From NCBI GenBank assembly GCA_013698305.1, contig JACCVC010000052.1:1-10496 (forward strand): a stretch of 10,496 bases of DNA, written 5' to 3'. This stretch comes from Chloroflexia bacterium. GTDB taxonomy: Bacteria; Chloroflexota; Chloroflexia; Thermomicrobiales; UBA6265. Below the pieces are notes generated by a model that ran no database searches, was not told the DNA's origin, and was given only the letters and a program-made list of their open reading frames with translations. Numbering within the stretch: the stretch's first letter is position 1; every line of letters begins with the position of its first letter. This document shows, piece after piece, positions 1 through 6,399 of the stretch. A program made the translations under genes and the position numbers.

Positions 1-30
1 TCGGCCACGTTCGGGCTGATGCTACACGGG
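1..30 (+). repeat. Diverged short repeat, copy 1 (window edge)
   Basis: The first 16 bases are identical to 1278-1293, and about 25 of 30 positions match over 1-30 versus 1278-1307. The two copies are in the same orientation about 1.28 kb apart, flanking the broken regulator and the gene-poor stretch. An open frame from base 1 to a TGA at 112-114 could be the tail of a gene entering from the left, but I do not recognise the peptide. The repeat may be a remnant of a mobile element or a dispersed intergenic repeat. The window edge hides how far it extends. Confidence 0.35.
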
Positions 31-122
31 CCGATGACCGTCACCGCGCCTCTGGTAGCGGACGACCATGTGTCGTTCTGGTCGAAGGCGAACACGAGGT
101 TCGCCGCTACCTGAGATGAACA

Positions 123-635
123 TCACCGCGCAGCGAGCGCCGCCGCCAGTTCGAACACCCGGCGATGCGACGGGACATTGGTCAGGTACGACTCCCGGTT
201 TGCCGCATCGGTCAGGCCGTCAGCTCGCTTGGTGAGAAATGCCGTGCCCAACCGGCTGGCGCAATCCGCCCAGACGGTGACAAGCCCAGGATAGTGCGCC
301 ACCGACCGCCGGCACGCTTCCTCGAGCAGCCAGGTCTTGCCCGTGCCAGGATCGGCGGAGACAAAGAGCGCGTCAGGCATCCCGTTGACCGCTGCGACTA
401 TCGCATTGTGCAGCCGCTCCAGATGGGGCTCGCGTCCCTCGGCGACGAACGGGCGAGGGTCCTCCGGCACGGCTCCCAAAGCGGATTTCAATGCCAGGGC
501 GCTGAACGCTCGATTGCTTCGTTTGATTGAGGCCGTTGCCTTCGCGGCCAGAACGAACTCGTCGTAACCTGGCGCTCCGGGCTGGAGGTCAAAGGCGTCG
601 GCCAGCGCCTTCACGGTATACGTGCGCGGCGTGGT
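123..635 (-). pseudogene. AAA/P-loop ATPase part of a broken XRE-AAA regulator
   Basis: This is the second half of a helix-turn-helix/ATPase regulator. It continues in the same frame as 636-818 after the TAG at 636-638. Seven sense codons (TTPRTYT) lead to a GTG at 614-612 that could restart translation. The peptide after the stop (PRTYTVKALADAFDL) is the usual linker between an XRE domain and the ATPase in such proteins. Counting from the GTG, a Walker A motif ADPGTGKT lies at about residues 87-94, preceded by a FVAEGREPHLERL segment like the FVGRE box that opens these STAND-type ATPases. The frame ends at a TGA (125-123) only about 70 residues after Walker A. No Walker B, sensor region or C-terminal TPR/LuxR part follows, whereas relatives run to many hundreds of residues. 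The ATPase core is therefore truncated and unlikely to work. Either readthrough or a live GTG start would leave an incomplete protein. Confidence 0.6.
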
Positions 636-818
636 CTAGTTTGCGGGATCGTTGCTCTGTCGTTCCAGCGCGCCGATTGACCGATCGGTGATCGAGGCGG
701 TCTGGTCCGCGCGGATGACCTGCTTTACCTGATTGGCCAGCTCGAGCTGTGTCAGGTGCAGCGCATGGCGCCGGACAAAGACCAGCTCGCCGAACGGTGA
801 ACGTTGCTCCTCCGCCAT
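636..818 (-). pseudogene. XRE-family HTH domain of the same broken regulator
   Basis: The 60-residue product begins at ATG 818-816, behind a strong GGGGGAG ribosome site about 7 nt upstream. The sequence FGELVFVRRHALHLTQLELA, followed by ITDRSIGALERQ, is a Cro/C1-type helix-turn-helix: helix 2 TQLELANQV and recognition helix around TDRSIGALER. In Chloroflexota and actinobacteria this domain usually sits at the N terminus of large AAA/TPR regulators. Here it ends at an in-frame TAG (638-636), and the normal continuation resumes directly behind that codon. The stretch between the two helices (KQVIRADQTASI) looks slightly expanded relative to typical XRE domains. A free 60-residue HTH peptide may still be made and could bind DNA, so loss of function is inferred rather than shown. 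Confidence 0.6.
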
Positions 819-1151
819 GAAGGCTCCCCCAACTCGTGTCGCGATGGACCGGTTATGGCGCGGCGTCCGGACGAGGTGGCCGAGTCCGCTCGTGCGGTGA
901 TTGATCGATCACAATGCGTTTCGATGGCGTTCATTATGCCCTATCGCCGCATGTCCATCCGCCTGGCGCGAAACTTCCGGTCGAACGTCCGGTCAACTTC
1001 GGGTCTTTGGGGGTGCTTGTGGGCTATTGTGGAACTACGGGAACAGGAGAGATCCAGCCAGGTCATCTGACGGCGCTCCCCGACCCAAGGCAGAGGGCAT
1101 CCGGCAGATTCTTGCCCTCCAACAATCGCCGGATGCCGTGCCATTGTCATA

Positions 1152-1186
1152 GTGCTACGTAGCACCGGCCCACGTAGCACCGGCCC
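1152..1186 (+). repeat. 14-bp palindrome fused to a 15-bp perfect tandem repeat
   Basis: Bases 1157-1171 (ACGTAGCACCGGCCC) are repeated exactly at 1172-1186. The first unit also forms the right half of a perfect palindrome at 1152-1165 (GTGCTACGTAGCAC). The second unit flows into the GC-rich hairpin at 1179-1199. This could be a protein-binding repeat or replication slippage; the sequence alone does not decide. Confidence 0.6.
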
Positions 1187-1202
1187 GACCGCGGCCGGTT
1201 TT
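1179..1202 (+). terminator. Terminator-like hairpin with short T run
   Basis: ACCGGCC (1179-1185) pairs with GGCCGGT (1193-1199) across a 7-nt loop, and TTTT (1199-1202) overlaps the end of the stem. This is the form of a weak intrinsic terminator on the plus strand. No plus-strand gene is visible just upstream, so it may end an unseen transcript or insulate the promoter at 1455. Confidence 0.35.
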
Positions 1203-1277
1203 GTCATCCCACGCAACCTCGTTGACGTCAGAAATCGACATGGTGGGTGCCACGTTGAGGCGCTGATGTGGGCAAGG

Positions 1278-1307
1278 TCGGCCACGTTCGGGCCGACGCT
1301 GCATGGT
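1278..1307 (+). repeat. Diverged short repeat, copy 2
   Basis: Bases 1278-1293 are identical to 1-16, with weaker similarity continuing to about 1307. It lies in the gene-poor stretch. No inverted terminal repeats or transposase were found beside it. Confidence 0.35.
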
Positions 1308-1454
1308 TTCCACCGGGCGGATCGCGCTCGGGGCGAGGATGGCTGTACGCCCACACCGTGCGCGAAAGCGCCGACTTCGCCGCCTTTCCCACCGACCACA
1401 GAGAAACAGGTAGAGATCAGCCCATTGCCGAGCCAGGGGCCGAAGGTGGAACGG

Positions 1455-1483
1455 TGTCGATTTCGGTCGGCGCCGTTCGACTA
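1455..1483 (+). promoter_or_regulatory. ECF42-type promoter for the DoxX-hydrolase pair
   Basis: The -35 element TGTCGA (1455-1460, extended TGTCGATTTC) and the -10 element CGACTA (1478-1483, within TTCGACTA) are 17 nt apart. The same two elements with the same spacer occur at 5830-5858 and 8460-8488. From memory, ECF42 promoters carry TGTCGA at -35 and a CGA-containing -10. The -10 lies about 84 nt before the start codon at 1568, leaving a leader of roughly 75 nt. Recognition by the sigma factor encoded at 4389 is inferred from the family and co-location. Confidence 0.8.
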
Positions 1484-1567
1484 TTTAACGTCACACGCGT
1501 GGAGGTGACACCGGGCTACAGCGTGGCCCCGCCGCAATGAGATTTCACAATGGAAGGAACAATCGCG

Positions 1568-1954
1568 ATGAACGCTCGAACCGCAACCTCGAAGTCAGCG
1601 ACATTGACCAGCTGGATCATCAGCGGGCTGATCATCCTGTTCTTGCTGGTCGATGCCATTCCCAAGCTGCTACGACTGGACTTCGCCGTCGACGCCACCG
1701 TCGATCTCGGCTACCCCGACGGCACGGTGGTCTGGATCGGGCTGATCCTGCTCGTCTGCACGGTTCTCTACACAATCCCGCGCACCGCCATCCTCGGGGC
1801 GGTCCTGCTAACCGGGTACTTCGGTGGCGCGATCGCCACCCAGATGCGGCTGGGCGAAAACGCATGGCTCTTGTTCCCGTTCGTCATCGGCGTGCTGGCC
1901 TGGGCCGGATTGTACCTGCGAGATGATCGGGTACGGGAGCTTGTCTCGGTATGA
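1568..1954 (+). CDS. DoxX-like family membrane protein
   Basis: This small integral membrane protein has about 128 residues. Four hydrophobic segments lie near residues 15-33, 54-70, 73-90 and 100-117. An early LLVDAIPKLLRLDF segment and an LLTGYFGGAIATQMR segment at about 80-94 match the DoxX-like family, whose members are short four-helix proteins of mostly unknown function, sometimes linked to thiol or oxidative stress. I chose ATG 1568 because GGAAGGA (1552-1558) lies 9 nt before it; an earlier in-frame ATG at 1550 overlaps that ribosome site. An ECF42-type promoter sits upstream. The stop codon (1952-1954) overlaps an ATG at 1951, so the next gene is very probably in the same operon. The family call is solid; the role is unknown. 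Confidence 0.8.
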   Translation: MNARTATSKSATLTSWIISGLIILFLLVDAIPKLLRLDFAVDATVDLGYPDGTVVWIGLILLVCTVLYTIPRTAILGAVLLTGYFGGAIATQMRLGENAWLLFPFVIGVLAWAGLYLRDDRVRELVSV

Positions 1955-1992
1955 AAAGCAAGCGAATCTTTGACCAAGGAGAATTCCAACCG

Positions 1993-3195
1993 ATGATTAC
2001 TGATGGATTGCCTAACATTCGCCAGGATCTCATGCACAACGTCATGGCCGGATATGTCGAGCGCGGTGAAGTGGCCGGGGTGGTCACGCTGCTTTGCCGC
2101 CACGACGATGTCCATGTCGATGCGATCGGCGTTCAGGACCTGGAAACCGGCGAGCCGATGCAATGCGACACGATCTTCCGCATCAGCTCGATGACCAAGC
2201 CGATAGTTGCCGCCGCCACAATGACTCTGGTTGAGGAAGGAAAGCTGAAGCTGGACGACCCTATCGACCGGTGGTTGCCGGAGCTGGCGGACCGGCGGGT
2301 GTTAAAGCGGCTCGATGGTCCGCTCGACGACACTGTACCGGCCAATCGACCAATTTCCCTGCGAGATTTGCTGACCCTTCGCATGGGCTTCGGCTTCATC
2401 ATGGGACCGCCGGAGGAGTATCCGATCCTGGCGACCGTCGATGAGTTGCAGCTGGGAATGGGACCGCCGAAGCCAGCGACGGCGCATGAGCCGGACGAGT
2501 GGCTCCGCCGGTTCGCGACGCTGCCGCTGATGCACCAACCGGGCGAGCAGTGGATGTACGCCATGGGATTCGATGTATTGGGAGTATTGCTGGCGCGCGC
2601 GTCAAGCCAACCGCTGGAGTCATTTCTGCGAGAACGCATCTTTGGGCCGCTCGGCATGGATGACACCTCGTTCAGCGTGCCAGCCGCGAAGCTCGACCGT
2701 CTGTCAACCTGCAACCAGGGCAGCCCCGAATCCGGTGGGCTCCGACTCTACGACGGTGCCGGCGACAGCCAATGGAGTCGCCCGCCCGCGTTTCCGAACG
2801 CTGCCGGTGGATTGGTGTCGACGGTCGACGACTTTCTCGCCTTCGGCCAGATGATGTTGAACAAGGGCGAGCATCGCGGCGAGCGCATCCTGTCGGGACA
2901 CTCGGTTGAGCTGATGACGACCGACCAGCTAACTCCCAAGCAGAAGGCGATCTCCGACTCCGTGCCTATCTTTCTGGAGGATCGCGGTTGGGGATTCGGC
3001 GTGTCGATCATTCCCAGCGGTGATGAGGGCGCTGGTGATCACGGTCGTTTCGGCTGGGAAGGCGGTCTCGGTACTTCGTGGTCGTCGTATCCTGCCGAAG
3101 ATACAGTCGCCATCCTGATGACCCAGCTCTTTCCTCCATCCTTCGACCTCTACCTTGACTTCTGGAACTCCGCTTATGGCGACATAGAGCCGTGA
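1993..3195 (+). CDS. Class C beta-lactamase-fold serine hydrolase
   Basis: The protein belongs to the beta-lactamase/penicillin-binding-protein-like superfamily (class C and family VIII esterase branch) and has about 400 residues, the usual length. Counting from ATG 1993, the nucleophile motif SMTK is at residues 66-69. The tyrosine of the YxN-equivalent motif is in WMYAMGFDVLG (Y189), and the KTG-equivalent region is HGRFGWEGG (350-358). The YSN is changed to YAM and no KTG is present, which favours an esterase or peptidase over a true beta-lactamase. No signal peptide is evident, so a cytoplasmic location is likely. An in-frame ATG at 1951 overlaps the DoxX-like stop. I prefer 1993 because a CAAGGAGA ribosome site precedes it, as for the genes at 5916 and 6481, and because similarity to relatives begins there. 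It is probably translated from the same ECF42-type transcript as the DoxX-like gene. The substrate is unknown. Confidence 0.85.
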   Translation: MITDGLPNIRQDLMHNVMAGYVERGEVAGVVTLLCRHDDVHVDAIGVQDLETGEPMQCDTIFRISSMTKPIVAAATMTLVEEGKLKLDDPIDRWLPELADRRVLKRLDGPLDDTVPANRPISLRDLLTLRMGFGFIMGPPEEYPILATVDELQLGMGPPKPATAHEPDEWLRRFATLPLMHQPGEQWMYAMGFDVLGVLLARASSQPLESFLRERIFGPLGMDDTSFSVPAAKLDRLSTCNQGSPESGGLRLYDGAGDSQWSRPPAFPNAAGGLVSTVDDFLAFGQMMLNKGEHRGERILSGHSVELMTTDQLTPKQKAISDSVPIFLEDRGWGFGVSIIPSGDEGAGDHGRFGWEGGLGTSWSSYPAEDTVAILMTQLFPPSFDLYLDFWNSAYGDIEP

Positions 3196-3203
3196 AGCGT
3201 GGC

Positions 3204-3890
3204 TCAAACCGCCCCGTAGGCGCACTGCCCCATGCGGGGAGAGTTCACCACCGGCAGCAGCATTTCCGGATCTTCGTCTTCACAGTCGTGGTCGGTGGCG
3301 TGGTCGGTGCAATAGAACGGATTGTCCTGATCCCACATGCATGTCGTGCATACCCACTCGGCATTACCACCACAGACCTCGCAGGTCCATGATGGAGCTT
3401 CGTTGTGGCTCAGGAGGCGCAATGGCTCCGAGTCAATGTTGCCCTGACGCTCGTCCGTCACGCGGAGGTTGAGCTCGGTCGATGTGCCAAAATCGTAGAT
3501 GTGCGTGAACTTTGCCCCCTTGTTCAAGACCTTTCCTATCCCTACATCCATGTCGCGGGCGTCCGAACCCAAGTCCATGTCCATCATCTCGATGGGCACC
3601 GTGTACTCGGTGTTTCCTATATGGAACGAGCTGAGATGGCCACAGCATTCCAGCCATCGAGCCCGCAGAAATGCGTCCAGAGTGGCAAGCGTGGTGACCC
3701 CCTTGATCTCCACGTCCATCCAGTAGAGAGGCGAATAGGCATCTTCAATCCGCAGGCGAAGCAGTCGTCCGGTCCGCCCACCTGACGGCTGTTGTGCTTC
3801 AAGGCAGGAAGCGAGGTGGCGGGCGACCCCCGCCTTGGTCGTGCGCTTGCCGCAGAGAACGCAGGTTCCGTATGATGTGGATCGGGTCAT
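3204..3890 (-). CDS. pRiA4b ORF-3 / IS1096 TnpR-like protein with two zinc-binding regions
   Basis: The 228-residue protein starts at ATG 3890, 8 nt after an AGGAG site; a start 33 nt further out lacks a ribosome site. Residues 45-150 resemble the plasmid pRiA4b ORF-3-like (IS1096 passenger TnpR) domain: a TLATLDAFLRARWLE..HLSSF helix-and-strand block, then KGAKFTHIYDFGTSTEL, the conserved Y-DFG-s-T core. Cysteines and a histidine at C10, C13, H25 and C29 suggest an N-terminal zinc finger. A dense C-terminal cluster (C170, C173, C181, C184, C194, H197, H201, C203) suggests a second one, possibly two-metal and B-box-like. The family's biochemical role is unknown. The gene converges on the hydrolase with only 8 nt between the stop codons and is divergent from DUF2277. 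No transposase is nearby, so it is probably not an active insertion-sequence passenger. Confidence 0.7.
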   Translation of the reverse strand: MTRSTSYGTCVLCGKRTTKAGVARHLASCLEAQQPSGGRTGRLLRLRIEDAYSPLYWMDVEIKGVTTLATLDAFLRARWLECCGHLSSFHIGNTEYTVPIEMMDMDLGSDARDMDVGIGKVLNKGAKFTHIYDFGTSTELNLRVTDERQGNIDSEPLRLLSHNEAPSWTCEVCGGNAEWVCTTCMWDQDNPFYCTDHATDHDCEDEDPEMLLPVVNSPRMGQCAYGAV

Positions 3891-4020
3891 GTGATTCACT
3901 CCTTTCCGGTTCTCCAGAATCATTCACACGAGAATACCAGCCTGTCACGCCGGTCCGGAGCTCAGGATCAGCCGCGTTTCTACAGTCAGAACCGACGCAC
4001 CAGTGTTTGGAGGCAAAACA

Positions 4021-4290
4021 ATGTGCAGGAATATCAGGACGCTCTACAACTACGACCCACCGGCGACCAACAACGAAATCCGCGCCGCCGCAGTGCAATA
4101 CGTGCGGAAGATCAGCGGCTTCACCAAGCCGTCGCAGGCCAACGAAGCCGCCTACAACGCCGCAGTCGATGAGATCGCCGCGATCTCCCGTCAGTTGCTG
4201 ACGTCGCTCGAAACAACGGCTTCCCCGAAGAACCGGGAGGAAGAGGCCATCAAGGCGAAGGCTCGGTCCGCCCAGCGATTCGGCGCCTGA
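4021..4290 (+). CDS. DUF2277 family protein
   Basis: This small soluble protein of 89 residues matches DUF2277 along its whole length. It opens with the hallmark MCRNIRTLYNYDPPAT, continues with YVRKISGFTKPS in the middle, and ends in a conserved KARSAQRFG tail. ATG 4021 is chosen because GGAGG (4009-4013) precedes it by 7 nt and because the family begins at MCRNI; an upstream ATG at 4003 has no ribosome site. The family is widespread in bacteria and has no known function. It lies about 100 nt before the sigma factor and is divergent from the zinc-finger gene. Whether it is co-transcribed with the sigma gene is unclear, since a possible -10 and hairpins lie between them. Confidence 0.9.
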   Translation: MCRNIRTLYNYDPPATNNEIRAAAVQYVRKISGFTKPSQANEAAYNAAVDEIAAISRQLLTSLETTASPKNREEEAIKAKARSAQRFGA

Positions 4291-4326
4291 CCAAACTCGC
4301 TTCACACATTCCCGCCCCAACCCCGC

Positions 4327-4366
4327 TAGAATACGTCGGCAGGCGTAGCGCCGACCCTGTGTCGGC
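4327..4366 (+). promoter_or_regulatory. Sigma-gene leader with a possible -10 and two mutually exclusive hairpins
   Basis: TAGAAT (4327-4332) could be a -10, but its best -35 match (TTCACA, 4301-4306) is 20 nt away, so the promoter call is weak. Downstream, GTCGGC (4335-4340), GCCGAC (4350-4355) and GTCGGC (4361-4366) can form either of two 6-bp stems that share the middle arm. The second stem has a 5-nt loop and lies about 10 nt before the ribosome site. No TGTCGATTTC-N-CGACTA element is present, so autoregulation through that motif is not supported. Confidence 0.3.
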
Positions 4367-4388
4367 TTGATTTCTCGGGGAGGGGAGA

Positions 4389-5654
4389 ATGTCGATGAGC
4401 GAGGCTGCCACCAGGCCTATGGGCGAGATCGTGGAAGATGTCTACCGCGCCGAATCGCGCCGCGTCTTCGCCACCTTGATCCGCCTGCTCGGCGACTTCG
4501 ACCTCGCCGAGGACGCGCTCCACGACGCCTTTGCGGCGGCGGTGGAGCAATGGTCGCGCGATGGCGTGCCAGCAAACCCCCGCGCCTGGCTGGTTTCGAC
4601 CGGCCGCTTTCGGGCGATCGACATTATCCGGCGGCGAAACCGGTTCGACGCGTCGCTGCCCGTCCTCGCCGAGCAGCAGGGCACCGAAACCATCGACGTG
4701 ATCGACTGGGACGAAGACGAGATCGAGGACGACCGGCTGCGGCTGATCTTCACCTGCTGCCACCCCGCCCTCTCGCCGGACGCCCGCGTGGCGCTGACGC
4801 TTCGGGAGATGTGCGGTCTCACCACCGAGGAGATCGCCCGCGCCTTCCTCACCCCTCCCCCGACGCTGGCGCAACGGATCGTCCGCGCCAAGGCCAAGAT
4901 CAAGAACGCCGGCATCCCCTACCAGGTGCCGTCGCACAATGAGCTGCCGGACCGGCTCGACGCCGTGCTGCAGGTGATCTACCTGGTATTCAATGAAGGC
5001 TACTCCGCGTCGTCAGGCGAGTCCCTGACCCGCGCCGACCTCTCGGGGGAGGCGATCCGGCTGGCCCGGCTGCTGATCCAGCTCCTGCCGGACGCCGAGA
5101 CGATGGGGCTACTTGCATTGATGCTCTTGCACGAATCCCGGCGGGACGCCCGGTCCTCGGCGGATGGTGACCTTGTCCTGCTGGAGGACCAGGATCGTTC
5201 CCTCTGGAACCGGGACCAGATCGCCGAAGGGACGGCGCTGGTGGAACGGGCGTTGGTCACGCGGCAATTCGGACCATACACGCTCCAGGCGGCGATCTCG
5301 GCGGTGCATGCCGGTGCGCAGAATCCGGCCGCGACCGACTGGGCCGAGATCGTCGGGCTCTACGACGTGTTGGCGGACGCAGACCCCTCACCAGTGATCG
5401 AGCTGAACCGGGCGGTTGCCGTCGCCATGCGCGACGGTCCCGAGGCCGGGCTCGCCAGCATCGACGCCATCCTCGATCGCGGTGATCTGGCCGACTACCA
5501 CCTCGCCCACTCCGCCCGCGCGGAACTCTGCCGTCGATTGGGAAGAACGGCGGACGCGCGAACTTCCTACGAACGCGCCCTCGAGCTCGCTCAGCAGGAA
5601 CCGGAGCGCCGGTTCCTCAAACGCCGCCTGGCCGAATTGGATACGCTCACCTGA
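4389..5654 (+). CDS. ECF42-type RNA polymerase sigma factor with C-terminal TPR domain
   Basis: The 421-residue sigma factor is about twice the length of an ordinary ECF sigma factor. Region sigma2 spans about 19-85 (EDALHDAFAAAVEQW, then RAWLVSTGRFRAIDIIRRR). Sigma4 spans about 117-172 (LTLREMCGLTTEEIARAFL with a helix-turn-helix). A conserved DUF6596 segment follows at about 185-287, including YLVFNEGYSASSGE. The last about 100 residues form TPR-like helices (LNRAVAVAMRDGPEAGL, TSYERALELAQ). This layout, with DGPF/YCII neighbours and no anti-sigma gene, defines ECF42; in that group the C-terminal extension is reported to be needed for activity. Three matching promoters in the window are its likely targets. 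ATG 4389 and ATG 4395 are both served by the GGGGAGGGGAG at 4377-4387, so the exact start is uncertain by two residues. Confidence 0.92.
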   Translation: MSMSEAATRPMGEIVEDVYRAESRRVFATLIRLLGDFDLAEDALHDAFAAAVEQWSRDGVPANPRAWLVSTGRFRAIDIIRRRNRFDASLPVLAEQQGTETIDVIDWDEDEIEDDRLRLIFTCCHPALSPDARVALTLREMCGLTTEEIARAFLTPPPTLAQRIVRAKAKIKNAGIPYQVPSHNELPDRLDAVLQVIYLVFNEGYSASSGESLTRADLSGEAIRLARLLIQLLPDAETMGLLALMLLHESRRDARSSADGDLVLLEDQDRSLWNRDQIAEGTALVERALVTRQFGPYTLQAAISAVHAGAQNPAATDWAEIVGLYDVLADADPSPVIELNRAVAVAMRDGPEAGLASIDAILDRGDLADYHLAHSARAELCRRLGRTADARTSYERALELAQQEPERRFLKRRLAELDTLT

Positions 5655-5670
5655 ACTCGGTGACGTCCCT

Positions 5671-5752
5671 GTAGCGCCAGACTTTATGTCCGGTGGGTGC
5701 ATGTTTGCGGATCCTTCACCGGGCACCGGACCCGGCGCTACCCGGTCCGGTG
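5671..5752 (+). repeat. Complex inverted repeat after the sigma gene
   Basis: GTAGCGCC (5671-5678) is the exact reverse complement of GGCGCTAC (5734-5741). GTCCGGTG (5688-5695) is the reverse complement of CACCGGAC (5724-5731), and CACCGGACC (5724-5732) also pairs with GGTCCGGTG (5744-5752) in a 9-bp stem. The middle arm can therefore pair left, in a long bulged hairpin, or right, in a compact one. There is no T run afterwards. It may attenuate readthrough from the sigma gene or end its transcript. Confidence 0.55.
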
Positions 5753-5829
5753 GACATGGGGGTTGCGAGATGTTCACCGCGTGCCGGGTGCTGCGTTGCG
5801 AGATTGATCCGCGAATCTGTTCGGAGCAA

Positions 5830-5858
5830 TGTCGATTTCCGGCGTCCTTATTCGACTA
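5830..5858 (+). promoter_or_regulatory. ECF42-type promoter for the first DGPF gene
   Basis: TGTCGA (5830-5835, extended TGTCGATTTC) and CGACTA (5853-5858) are separated by 17 nt, as at 1455 and 8460. The downstream bases TCCAGTGTCAC are nearly shared with the copy at 8460. The -10 is 57 nt before the start codon at 5916. A DGPF gene directly behind an ECF42 gene is the typical target arrangement. Confidence 0.85.
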
Positions 5859-5915
5859 TCCAGTGTCACGACCAAATGGCGTGATACTGGAAACACGAAT
5901 CAAGGAGACAAACCC

Positions 5916-6335
5916 ATGCGCTTCATGATCCTGATCAAGGCCGACGCGGACTCCGAATCCGGCGAGATGCCGAGCGAACAACTGCTGACCGAGATGGGCG
6001 CGTACAACGAGGAGCTGGTCAACGCCGGCGTGATGCTCGCGGGCGACGGGCTACATCCCAGCTCGAAGGGCGCCCGGGTCCGGTTCTCTGGCGCCGACCG
6101 TACCGTCACCGACGGACCGTTCGTCGAGACGAAGGAGCTGATCGCCGGTTACTGGCTGTGGCAACTCGACTCGATGGACGAGGCGGTCGAATGGGTCAAG
6201 CGCTGTCCCAACCCCACGGGTGTCGAGAGCGAGATCGAGATTCGCCAGGTGTTCGAGGCGGAGGACTTCGGGGACGCGTTCACCCCGGAGCTTCGTGAGC
6301 AGGAAGACCGCCTTCGTGAGCGCATGGATTCGTAG
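5916..6335 (+). CDS. DGPF/YCII-related domain protein (first of three)
   Basis: The 139-residue protein has a YCII-related, ferredoxin-like alpha/beta fold. Its beta1 strand is RFMILIKAD and the signature TDGPFVETKE is at residues 65-74, followed by YWLWQLDSMDEAVEWVKRCP, the usual strand-helix pair. A charged tail after about residue 112 is longer than in the other two copies. ATG 5916 is chosen for its AAGGAG site (5902-5907) 8 nt upstream. A frame opening at 5829 would place the promoter inside the gene and is rejected. DGPF proteins are the standard partners of ECF42 sigma factors; their activity is unknown. This copy is the most diverged of the three, and its YWLWQ strand differs from the YYVID/FYLID of the others. 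A hairpin terminator follows. Confidence 0.9.
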   Translation: MRFMILIKADADSESGEMPSEQLLTEMGAYNEELVNAGVMLAGDGLHPSSKGARVRFSGADRTVTDGPFVETKELIAGYWLWQLDSMDEAVEWVKRCPNPTGVESEIEIRQVFEAEDFGDAFTPELREQEDRLRERMDS

Positions 6336-6349
6336 CGCCAACCCCGTAG

Positions 6350-6370
6350 CATCGGGTCTTGTGCCCGATG
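6350..6370 (+). terminator. Hairpin after the first DGPF gene
   Basis: CATCGGG (6350-6356) pairs with CCCGATG (6364-6370) around a 7-nt loop, 14 nt after the stop codon. There is no T run, so it may be a transcript-stabilising or weak terminating structure. The core GGGTCTTGTGCCC resembles short intergenic hairpins that recur in some Chloroflexota genomes (recalled, not checked). Confidence 0.5.
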
Positions 6371-6399
6371 ACGCCTGCCGATTGGGACAGCATTGCGAC

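Larger units (their letters stand above)
819..1454. other. Gene-poor stretch with no convincing coding region
   Basis: Several open frames cross this stretch on both strands, the longest at 941-1399 on the minus strand. They are mutually overlapping and low in complexity. They lack credible ribosome sites and resemble no family I know. The stretch holds a 14-bp palindrome, a 15-bp tandem repeat, a terminator-like hairpin and the second copy of the short repeat at 1278. It looks like decayed sequence or a long upstream region of the DoxX-like gene. Confidence 0.5.

Noticed and set aside
1231..1240. A minus-strand copy of TGTCGATTTC, a possible fourth ECF42-type promoter
   Set aside because: At the required 17-nt spacing the sequence is GTTGCG rather than CGACTA, and no minus-strand gene starts downstream in range.
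941..1399. A 152-residue open frame on the minus strand in the gene-poor stretch
   Set aside because: Low-complexity composition rich in Arg, Pro and Ser, no credible ribosome site, no recognisable family, and it overlaps repeats; it looks like a chance frame in GC-rich DNA.
3204..3890. An active insertion sequence, because the protein resembles the IS1096 passenger
   Set aside because: No transposase, terminal inverted repeats or target duplications were found around it.
4326..4937. A 203-residue minus-strand open frame opposite the start of the sigma gene
   Set aside because: It is the complement of the conserved sigma2/sigma4 coding region and has an artificial Arg/Gly-rich composition.
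5829..5915. An N-terminal extension of the first DGPF gene from the ATG at 5829
   Set aside because: The extension overlaps the promoter, has no ribosome site and does not fit the family's start; ATG 5916 has AAGGAG.
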